A stretch of 32,155 bases of DNA from an uncultured beta proteobacterium (GTDB lineage: Bacteria > Pseudomonadota > Gammaproteobacteria > Burkholderiales > Burkholderiaceae_C): positions 1 to 32,155 of the forward strand of contig CAIYYA010000186.1 of NCBI GenBank assembly GCA_903930255.1. The letters run 5' to 3'. The first letter of the stretch is position 1. The number at the start of each line of letters is the position of its first letter. The position numbers and the translations under genes were made by a program. Under the pieces are notes generated by a model. It saw nothing but the letters and a program-made list of their open reading frames with translations. It was not told where the DNA came from and searched no databases. Below, in pieces: positions 1 to 6,666 of the stretch.

Positions 1-1157
1 CGGCGGTGATTGGCGGCTTGTACACAGTCGGTCAGCGTGACCTGAAGCGTTTGCTGGGCTACTCCAGCACTGAAAACGTGGGCATTGCCGGCATTGGGTT
101 TGGCATCGGTTGCCTGGGGCTGAGCTGGGACGTTCCAGGACTGGTGGCACTGGGCTTTGCGGGCGGCTTGTTGCACGTGTTAAACCACGCGTTTTTTAAA
201 TGTCAGCTTTTTTATGCCGCTGGTTGCGTGTATCAGGCCAAGCACAGTGTCGACATCGAACGCCTGGGAGGTCTGGCCAAGCTGATGCCCATCACTGCCT
301 TGAGTTTTTTGATAGGGGGTGTGGCCATTTCGGCTTTGCCGCCATTCAATGGCTTTGCCAGTGAGTTTCTGATCTACAGCGGACTGTTGACCGGCGAAGC
401 CATCAGCGTCTGGGCCAAGCTGCTGTTGGCTGGGGTGGCAACCCTGCTGGCATTTGTGGGAGCGGTGTCGGCACTGTCCATCACCCGCGCCTATGGCGTG
501 ATCTTTATGGGCACTGCGCGGGATGACAGCCTGCCCGAAGGTGCTGAGCCGAGCCGCTGGATGCTGCTGCCGCTGTTGCTGCACAGCGCAGGCAGCGTGC
601 TGCTGGGACTGATGCCGGTGCTCGGCCTGGCAATGGTGGCCGCACCGACCCGGCTTTTTTTGCAGGCGGCACCGCAGGCCATTAGCGATCAGGCCATGCA
701 GCAAGTGCACCAGGTTTTGAGCCGTGTCAGTCTGATCTCGCTGTCGGTCGCAGCCTTGATCGTGTTGGCCTGGCTGTTACGCCGCATGCTGCGCTCCGAG
801 TCAGCGGCCACGGGTCCGACCTGGGGCTGTGGCTACACCGCAGGCAGCGCCCGCCTGCAATACACCGGCAGCAGTTTTTCCAAGGATTTTGCGCACTACT
901 ACGCGGGCATCATGGTGCTGTTGAAACGAGAAAAAGCACCGCTTGGTTATTTTCCGCAGGATGCCTACGTCATTACCAACTGCGGTGATGCGGTTGAACG
1001 ACGCCTTTACAACGTAATCGATCAGGGCAACGACTCAGCCTCGCTGATTTCCAGATGGATGCACGAAGACGACCCACGCCTGTCGTTTGCCCTGGGGCTG
1101 GCTGCGGTCATGGCGATTGCTGCGCTGGTGGTGCTGGCTGAAGGTGCTTTACCATGA
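1..1157 (+). CDS. hyfB: HyfB-like antiporter subunit of Ehr complex 1 (C-terminal part, cut by window edge)
   Basis: Large proton-pumping-type membrane subunit, related to NuoL/MrpA and to HyfB/HycC. The reading frame is open to the left edge, so the N-terminal part (roughly the first 290 residues if it matches its paralogue at 18970-20994) lies outside the window. The visible part starts within the antiporter core: KRLLGYSSTENVG (the conserved lysine-rich loop before a core helix), then LNHAFFKCQLFYAAG with the conserved helix lysine, then PPFNGFASEFLIYSG. A long C-terminal hydrophobic tail with an extra-membrane segment (GYTAGSARLQYTG) follows, as in HyfB. It overlaps hyfC by ATGA, so it is the first visible gene of a tightly coupled operon. 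The family is clear. The substrate ion (proton or sodium) cannot be read from the sequence. Confidence 0.9.
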   Translation, partial: AVIGGLYTVGQRDLKRLLGYSSTENVGIAGIGFGIGCLGLSWDVPGLVALGFAGGLLHVLNHAFFKCQLFYAAGCVYQAKHSVDIERLGGLAKLMPITALSFLIGGVAISALPPFNGFASEFLIYSGLLTGEAISVWAKLLLAGVATLLAFVGAVSALSITRAYGVIFMGTARDDSLPEGAEPSRWMLLPLLLHSAGSVLLGLMPVLGLAMVAAPTRLFLQAAPQAISDQAMQQVHQVLSRVSLISLSVAALIVLAWLLRRMLRSESAATGPTWGCGYTAGSARLQYTGSSFSKDFAHYYAGIMVLLKREKAPLGYFPQDAYVITNCGDAVERRLYNVIDQGNDSASLISRWMHEDDPRLSFALGLAAVMAIAALVVLAEGALP

Positions 1158-2086
1158 ACACCCTTTTGTTTTTGACGCTGTCGCACATCGCTCTGGCCTT
1201 GCTGATGCCATTTTTGCTGCTGGGCACCATCAATCGCAGCAAATCCTGGTGGGCTGGGCGCAAAGGGCCGGGCTTGTTGCAGTCGTATCACGACCTGCGC
1301 CGCCTGCTGCACAAGCGCCCGGTCATCAGTGACACTGCCACGCCGCTGTTTCGCCTGGGTGCCTATGCCGTGCTGGTGTGCGCGCTCATCGCCATGGGGT
1401 TTGTGCCACTCCTTGGGCAGTTTGCACCACTCTCGTTTGCGCATGATTTTGTTGCTGTGGCTTACATCCTGGGGCTGGGACGATTGATTTTGATGCTCTC
1501 GGCGATGGACGTGGGCAGCCCGTTTGAGGGTATGGGCGCGGCGCGCGAAGCCATGTTTGGCGCCTTTGCCGAGCCCGCGCTGTTTTTGCTGCTCGGCACC
1601 TTGAGCGCAGCCACCGGCCTGAGCAGTTTTGCCAACCTGTTGGGGCACCTGCACCACACGCCGTATTACGCCTGGATTGTGCTGCCACTGGCGCTGGCGC
1701 TGCTGATTTTGTTGCAAACCGAAGCCGCCCGTGTGCCAGTGGATGACCCGTTGACGCACCTGGAGCTGACCATGATTCACGAGGTGATGATCCTCGACCA
1801 CAGTGGGCCTGAACTGGCCGCCATGCAATACGCAGCCGCGCTCAAGCTCACGCTGTATGCTGGCTTGATCGCCAGCCTGCTCAACCCGATAGATCCGATG
1901 CTGTCACCGCTAACAGCATTGGGCCTGTCGGTGCTGCTGATGCTGCTGCTGGCCGTGCTGTTGGGTTGCATTGAATCGCTGATGGCGCGCCTGCCACTGC
2001 ACTGGGTACCACGTTACGTGTGGTTAGCCGGCTGGCTGGTAGCAGCCTCGGCTCTGGTGGTCGGTGTGATGGGAGGCGGCTTATGA
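1154..2086 (+). CDS. hyfC: HyfC-like (NuoH/HycD family) membrane subunit, Ehr complex 1
   Basis: Integral membrane subunit of 310 residues that, by homology to NuoH and HycD, connects the peripheral redox arm to the antiporter subunits. The N-terminus is a hydrophobic helix followed by the basic loop NRSKSWWAGRKGPGLLQSY, which matches the conserved R-KGPxxLQ loop of this family. The later motif RVPVDDPLTHLELTMIHE is the family's acidic cytoplasmic loop (the equivalent of the ARVPFD region in NuoH). About eight hydrophobic helices are visible. The start ATG at 1154 overlaps the hyfB stop (ATGA), and the stop overlaps the next start in the same way. A close paralogue lies at 18023-18973. Confidence 0.92.
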   Translation: MNTLLFLTLSHIALALLMPFLLLGTINRSKSWWAGRKGPGLLQSYHDLRRLLHKRPVISDTATPLFRLGAYAVLVCALIAMGFVPLLGQFAPLSFAHDFVAVAYILGLGRLILMLSAMDVGSPFEGMGAAREAMFGAFAEPALFLLLGTLSAATGLSSFANLLGHLHHTPYYAWIVLPLALALLILLQTEAARVPVDDPLTHLELTMIHEVMILDHSGPELAAMQYAAALKLTLYAGLIASLLNPIDPMLSPLTALGLSVLLMLLLAVLLGCIESLMARLPLHWVPRYVWLAGWLVAASALVVGVMGGGL

Positions 2087-2700
2087 GCCACAGCCTGGCG
2101 CTCATCGCCTGCCTCATTGCGACCCTGATTCCGGTGTTTTTTGGCAAACTGTCGGTAACCCCAAGCTGGCTTGGCTTGCAAGCGCTGGCCTTGGGTTGGA
2201 TCACCCTGACACAACACGCAGAGCTCACCCCCCACACATTGGCTGCGGGGCTGGAAGTCTTATTGGTGCGGGCCTGGCTGGTGCCGCATCTGCTGCGCCG
2301 CACCTTGGCCCGCAGCCAGGCCGGCGCGCTAGACGTGATGCCGTCCAACCTGTTTGCCTGGGGCGCGGCGGTGGCACTGATTATTTTGGCCTTTCAGTTT
2401 GGCGATGGTGCCCGCGCCGATACACGCGCGCTGACGCTGGGTGTAGCCGCCGCCACGGTGATGGTGGCCTTTTTGATACTTGCCACCAACCATGAACCCG
2501 TGGCTCAACTGGTAGCGCTGCTGTTCATGGAAAACGCCCTGGCGCTGTTTGAGTCGCTCATGCCGCAGGCTTGGCCGCTGCCGGTGCACATGGCCATCAG
2601 CGGTGTTTACATTGGCACGGTTGCGTTGGGCAGCTGGCTCATACGCGGTCATGAAACTATCGGTGTTTTAGCCCCTCTAAGCAAGCAGGACGTGCGATGA
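2083..2700 (+). CDS. hyfE: HyfE-like membrane subunit, Ehr complex 1
   Basis: Small hydrophobic subunit of about 205 residues, six to seven helices, whose C-terminal half resembles NuoK. The motif LLFMENALALF keeps the helix glutamate of the NuoK/HyfE family. I chose ATG 2083 because it overlaps the hyfC stop as ATGA, like the other junctions in this operon. The upstream in-frame start at 2020 would overlap hyfC by more than 60 bases. In complex I relatives this subunit belongs to the membrane arm next to NuoH and takes part in the ion path. Sequence similarity to the paralogue at 17367-18026 is visibly weaker than for HyfC, so the family call rests partly on operon position. Confidence 0.85.
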   Translation: MSHSLALIACLIATLIPVFFGKLSVTPSWLGLQALALGWITLTQHAELTPHTLAAGLEVLLVRAWLVPHLLRRTLARSQAGALDVMPSNLFAWGAAVALIILAFQFGDGARADTRALTLGVAAATVMVAFLILATNHEPVAQLVALLFMENALALFESLMPQAWPLPVHMAISGVYIGTVALGSWLIRGHETIGVLAPLSKQDVR

Positions 2701-4130
2701 CAGCTGCATTATCCATAGCACAAAAAGACAGCACCGAGAGCATCGCGCACAGCACACGCTGGGTCTCGCCGGCGCTGGTGGGCGTGGCAAGCCTGATGTG
2801 GCTGGCCGCCATCGGTGTGTTTTTGACACACCCCCTGGCTAAATTACCGCTGTATTTTGCCCAGCGCTACCTGGTGCTAGACGCCACATCATTGCTTTTT
2901 ATTGTGGTCATCAACACGGTGTTTCTGGGCATTTGTGTGTATTTGTATTCGCGCGAGCGCAACACCCCGGCGCTCACGCTGGACATTCGCTCACGCTCGG
3001 GTCTGATGCTGCTGTTCATGGCGGTGGTAAACATCGGGTTGATGGCCAACCACCTGGTGCTGCTCTGGACGCTGATCGAAATCAGCACCCTGTGCGCCGC
3101 ACCGCTGGTGGCACGCGGTGAAGCCAGCAACCCCAAGGCCGTCGCCTGGCGTTATATGCTGTATTCGGTAATCACCCTGGCCATCACCTTTCTGGGCTTT
3201 ATGTGCTTGACGCAATCGGCGCATCTGCGCGGTGTTGAAGTGAGCTTTATGGTCGATCAGTTGGGTCTGTCACTGACCCGCGCGCCTGATGCCTGGCAAC
3301 ACCTGGGGTTGTCGTTCATGTTGTTTGGGCTGGGCGGAAAACTTGGGCTGGCACCGCTGTATGGGTGGCTTCCTGAAACCTACGAGGCAGCACCCACCAG
3401 CACCAGCGCATTGCTGGCCTCGGTGCAATTTAACCTGAGCATGGTGGCCATGTTTCGCATTTTGCAAATTTTTCATGGCTTTAATGCGGGCTTTGTTTCG
3501 CAAGAACTGCTGCTGATGGGCTACCTTTCGCTGATCGTTGCTGCGGTGCAAATCATGGCCAGCACCAACTACCGGCGACTCATCGCCTATGCCTGCGTCA
3601 GTTCATCGGGTGTGATTGCGCTGGGCTTGTCGGTTGGCAAGGCCGCCGCTTATGGCGTGGTGCTGTACATCGTGAGCAATGCCTTCGTCAAAACCCTGCT
3701 TTTTTTGACTTCGGGACGCATGCGGGCAGTCTATGGCACCAACGAGGTTGGTCCTCTGAGCGGTGTCATCCGCACCCTGCCGCTGGCTGGCTTGTTGTTC
3801 ACTTTAGGTATTTTTGCGCTGCTGGGTTTTCCGCCCTTTGCCAGCTTTTTGGCTGAAATGCTGATTCTCTCGGGCATTGTGCAAGCCGGCAACCTGATGG
3901 CGTTTACCCTGATGTGTGTCATGCTGACGATCATTTTTGTGGCCACCGGGCGCACCGTATTCCCCATGTTGTGGGGCACCCCCAAGGTGACAGTTCAGGT
4001 GCCAGCCCAGTCGTGGCTGACGCTGCTGCCCAAGCTGGGCTTTGTCGCGGTGCTGGTGATGTTGGGCACCTACACCCCCGACCCGTTGACCGAATTACTG
4101 CGCGCCGTGGCAGTCTCGATTGGAGGTTAA
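2697..4130 (+). CDS. hyfF: HyfF-like antiporter subunit, Ehr complex 1 (divergent)
   Basis: Second antiporter-type subunit (477 residues; NuoN/MrpD family), fourteen or so predicted helices. It starts at ATG 2697, overlapping the hyfE stop as ATGA. Core motifs are present: the helix glutamate in LLWTLIEISTL, GGKLGLAPLYGWLPETY, and the helix lysine in SNAFVKTLLFLTSG. Several positions that are standard in the family and in the paralogue at 15910-17364 are changed. The usual PLHxWLPDAH reads PLYGWLPETY. WKYF reads WRYM. The KRMFSYSSIEHMG loop reads RRLIAYACVSSSG. These changes remove two histidines and an acidic residue near the expected ion path, so this subunit may conduct differently or not at all. 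The family assignment is firm; the functional consequence is inference. Confidence 0.9.
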   Translation: MTAALSIAQKDSTESIAHSTRWVSPALVGVASLMWLAAIGVFLTHPLAKLPLYFAQRYLVLDATSLLFIVVINTVFLGICVYLYSRERNTPALTLDIRSRSGLMLLFMAVVNIGLMANHLVLLWTLIEISTLCAAPLVARGEASNPKAVAWRYMLYSVITLAITFLGFMCLTQSAHLRGVEVSFMVDQLGLSLTRAPDAWQHLGLSFMLFGLGGKLGLAPLYGWLPETYEAAPTSTSALLASVQFNLSMVAMFRILQIFHGFNAGFVSQELLLMGYLSLIVAAVQIMASTNYRRLIAYACVSSSGVIALGLSVGKAAAYGVVLYIVSNAFVKTLLFLTSGRMRAVYGTNEVGPLSGVIRTLPLAGLLFTLGIFALLGFPPFASFLAEMLILSGIVQAGNLMAFTLMCVMLTIIFVATGRTVFPMLWGTPKVTVQVPAQSWLTLLPKLGFVAVLVMLGTYTPDPLTELLRAVAVSIGG

Positions 4131-4133
4131 GCC

Positions 4134-5702
4134 ATGCGCCAATCAAACCGCTCATCCACCCCAACGCAGCCTTTGCAGGCTTCGCTTTGTTGTGCACTCA
4201 AAGACCAAGAATTGCTCCCTATTTCGGAGCTGGTTGCGCAATGCCAGCAAGCGCTGCAGGCTCATTCTTTATTGATATCGTGGTTTGGTCGCCTGGCCCT
4301 GGCAGATGAAGCTGCGGGTGTCTTCGTGACAGCGCTGCTGCTGCCACCGGGGCAAGCGTTGCGAGTCTTGCGCGGCCATGCGGAGCCTGGCCAAAGTTAT
4401 CCGAGTCTGACCCCGCAATTTCCGGCCGCACAAATCTTTGAGCGCGAGCTGTGGGAGCAAACTGGCCTGCTGCCCGAGGGGCACCCCTGGCTGAAACCGG
4501 TGCGCTTTGAGGGTGCACGCCAAGGCCAGATGGGCGATTACCCATTTTTCAAGGTGCGCGGGCAAGAAGTGCACGAGGTCGGTGTGGGTCCGATCCACGC
4601 CGGGGTGATCGAACCCGGGCACTTTCGCTTTATGTGCCATGGCGAGCAGGTGCAGCACCTGGAGATTCAGCTGGGCTACCAACACCGTGGGGTTGAGACG
4701 CTGCTGTTAAAAAAACCGCCACAACGACTGACACCGCTGGTCGAATCGATCGTCGGCGACTCGGTAGTCGCCTACGCATGGGCTTTTAATGCGGCGCTGG
4801 AAAATATGGCTAATCGGCCTGTAGCGCTTGCCACACTTGCATCGCGCGCTATCGGTTTGGAACTGGAACGGATTGCCATGCACCTAGCCACGCTGACCGG
4901 GCTGGCCACCGACATTGCTTATCTGCAGCCCGCTGGCAGCTACCAACGCTTGCGCACAGCCATCATCAACGCCAGCCAGCGCGCCTGCGGCAACCGATTT
5001 GGCAAGGGCTGGATTCGTCCGGGAGCTGCGGCACCGCTAGACCCAGCGCTGCGCCAGGATTTACTCAAAACCCTGCGCGTTTTTTTGCCCGATTTTCAGC
5101 AAGTGAATGCGCTGATGGCAGCCAGTCGCAGCGTGCAGGCGCGCTTTCAAGGTGTTGGCACTGTCAGCACCCAGGCCGCGCGTGAGCTGGGGCTAACGGG
5201 CGTGGTGGCGCGCGCCAGTGGCCTGCAACTCGACGTGCGCCACACCCTGCCCGAAGGGCTTTATGCCAGCGATCCGGTGCAACCCCTGGCCCAAGCCAGC
5301 GGCGACTGCTGGGCACGCATGTGTCAGCGCATGAATGAAGCCCAGGCCAGTGCGCAGTGGCTGATCGCCCGGCTCAGCGATTCAGCACTGGATTTAACCC
5401 AAACACCGGCGCCCTTTGCGCCCCCAAGCAGCAGCTGCGCTGAGGAATCAAGCGCAAAGCCCCCGCCAGACTGGACTTTGCCACCCAAGGTTTTGAGCCT
5501 GGCACTGGTGGAAGGCGTACGCGGCCCGGTGCTGGTGGCGTTGGAGAGCGGTGAGCAGGGCCAACTGATTCACGCCAAGGTGCAAGATCCGTCGCTGGCC
5601 AACTGGTTTGGCCTGGCGTATGCGCTGCGCGAGCAGGCAATTTCGGACTTTCCGATCTGCAACAAGAGTTTTGACCTCTCGTATTGCGGCAACGATTTGT
5701 AA
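4134..5702 (+). CDS. hyfG: HyfG-like large subunit without NiFe ligands (NuoC-NuoD fusion type), Ehr complex 1
   Basis: Peripheral large subunit, 522 residues. The first 150 or so residues are a NuoC-like domain (YPSLTPQFPAAQIFERELWE, then GHPWLKPVRFEG), followed by a NuoD/HycE-like domain (HEVGVGPIHAGVIEPGHFRF; LGYQHRGVETLL). In NiFe hydrogenases the next segment contains RxCGxC. Here it reads ESIVGDSVVAYAW (about residues 204-216) with no cysteine. The C-terminal DPCxxC is replaced by DFPICNKSFDLSYCGNDL, whose two cysteines are eight residues apart and do not match the L2 motif. The protein therefore should not bind a NiFe centre and fits the energy-converting hydrogenase-related (Ehr) class. 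A GGAGG ribosome binding site precedes ATG 4134. What it oxidises or reduces is unknown. Confidence 0.9.
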   Translation: MRQSNRSSTPTQPLQASLCCALKDQELLPISELVAQCQQALQAHSLLISWFGRLALADEAAGVFVTALLLPPGQALRVLRGHAEPGQSYPSLTPQFPAAQIFERELWEQTGLLPEGHPWLKPVRFEGARQGQMGDYPFFKVRGQEVHEVGVGPIHAGVIEPGHFRFMCHGEQVQHLEIQLGYQHRGVETLLLKKPPQRLTPLVESIVGDSVVAYAWAFNAALENMANRPVALATLASRAIGLELERIAMHLATLTGLATDIAYLQPAGSYQRLRTAIINASQRACGNRFGKGWIRPGAAAPLDPALRQDLLKTLRVFLPDFQQVNALMAASRSVQARFQGVGTVSTQAARELGLTGVVARASGLQLDVRHTLPEGLYASDPVQPLAQASGDCWARMCQRMNEAQASAQWLIARLSDSALDLTQTPAPFAPPSSSCAEESSAKPPPDWTLPPKVLSLALVEGVRGPVLVALESGEQGQLIHAKVQDPSLANWFGLAYALREQAISDFPICNKSFDLSYCGNDL

Positions 5703-5725
5703 CCCAACAGCCCAACGCACGCCCC

Positions 5726-6496
5726 ATGTTCAAATCCATCGCCGTTCGCCAAGCCCAAGGCACACAATACATCGCCAACCTGCGCGCCGCCCAACCCGGC
5801 GGCTTTCGCGGCAAGCCCCTTATTTCTGCCGTGGCTTGCAAGCCAAATTGCCATATATGCCAAGAAATATGCCCATCGGACGCTATTGAATTAAAAGCAC
5901 AAAGCGAACCCAATGTCGCGATTGATCTGGGTCGCTGTGTGCTGTGCGGTGATTGTGCAACGGTCTGCCCAAGCCAAAAATTGAGTTTTAACAACGACGT
6001 GAAGCTGTGCGCAACCTCGCGTGCTGGCCTGCTCGTCACTGCCGCTCGCCCCAACATCGACCCGGTGGTCGTTTCAGCCGAGCTGAAAAAACGCTTTGGC
6101 CGATCGCTCAAACTGCGTTCGGTTTCGGCAGGTGGCTGCAATGGCTGCGAGATGGAAGTCAATGCACTGTCCAACGTCAATTTTGACCTGGGTCGCTACG
6201 GCATCGACATCGTGGCGAGCCCGCGCCACGCCGATGGACTGGTGCTCACGGGCCCCATCAGCCGCAACATGCTGCAAGCGTTGCAGGTCTGCTGGGATGC
6301 CATGCCCGCGCCCAAGTTGGTGATTGCGGTAGGGGCCTGTGCCATTTCAGGCGGTGTCTTTGCCGACAGTCCTGCCATTGGCCGTGAATTTCTCGACAAC
6401 TATCCGCCTACGCTTTACGTACCAGGCTGCCCGGCACACCCGCTCACGTTTATCAGCGGCATCATGGATTTGCTGGGGATTGCGCTGATTGCTTGA
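5726..6496 (+). CDS. Fusion of 2[4Fe-4S] ferredoxin (HyfH-like) and small subunit (HyfI/NuoB-like), Ehr complex 1
   Basis: Electron-transfer subunit of 256 residues. The N-terminal half carries two ferredoxin motifs: C38-x3-C42-x2-C45-x3-C49-P and C71-x2-C74-x2-C77-x3-C81-P, enough for two [4Fe-4S] clusters as in HyfH/NuoI. The C-terminal half is NuoB/HyfI-like, with the N2-type cluster ligands C138 and C141 (GGCNGCE), C205 (GACAISGG) and C235 (PGCPAHP), and the family motif VASPRHADGLVLTGP. In Hyf and Hyc these are separate genes, so this is a fusion. I chose ATG 5726; a TTG at 5684 would extend the protein by 14 residues into the end of hyfG, and neither has a strong ribosome binding site. 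It is the last gene of operon 1. Complex 2 has no ferredoxin domain. Confidence 0.9.
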   Translation: MFKSIAVRQAQGTQYIANLRAAQPGGFRGKPLISAVACKPNCHICQEICPSDAIELKAQSEPNVAIDLGRCVLCGDCATVCPSQKLSFNNDVKLCATSRAGLLVTAARPNIDPVVVSAELKKRFGRSLKLRSVSAGGCNGCEMEVNALSNVNFDLGRYGIDIVASPRHADGLVLTGPISRNMLQALQVCWDAMPAPKLVIAVGACAISGGVFADSPAIGREFLDNYPPTLYVPGCPAHPLTFISGIMDLLGIALIA

Positions 6497-6509
6497 CTTT
6501 ATGATTGAT

Positions 6510-6568
6510 CCGGTTCGATGATGTACAAAGTTCCGTTCGGGCGAGCGGTTCAAACTTCATCGGGTCGG
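6510..6568 (+). other. Possible stem-loop in the gap after operon 1
   Basis: The 170-base gap between operon 1 and the convergent GGDEF-EAL gene holds no gene I can support. Bases 6510-6521 can pair with 6557-6568 over 12 positions in + strand RNA, three of them G-U, around a 35-base loop. There is no T-run after it, so it is not a classic intrinsic terminator. A separate 5-bp hairpin (GTTAG/CTAAC) lies at 6591-6605, also without a T-run. Either could be chance. Confidence 0.25.
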
Positions 6569-6666
6569 AGCAATAGCAGTTTAACAATCAGTTAGAGCCG
6601 CTAACGCTTATCTGACAAGCACAGTGCGCTATGAAAATAGTGTGCGAACTTGACAATTGTATTGAT

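Noticed and set aside
1022..1828. A 268-codon - strand frame across the hyfB/hyfC junction
   Set aside because: It lies opposite two well-supported overlapping genes and has shadow-frame composition.
1..6496. Formate hydrogenlyase or NiFe hydrogenase 4
   Set aside because: Neither large subunit has the RxCGxC or DPCxxC motif, and there is no formate dehydrogenase or hyp maturation gene in the window.
6591..6605. Intrinsic terminator between the convergent genes
   Set aside because: The stem is only 5 bp and no T-run follows on either strand.
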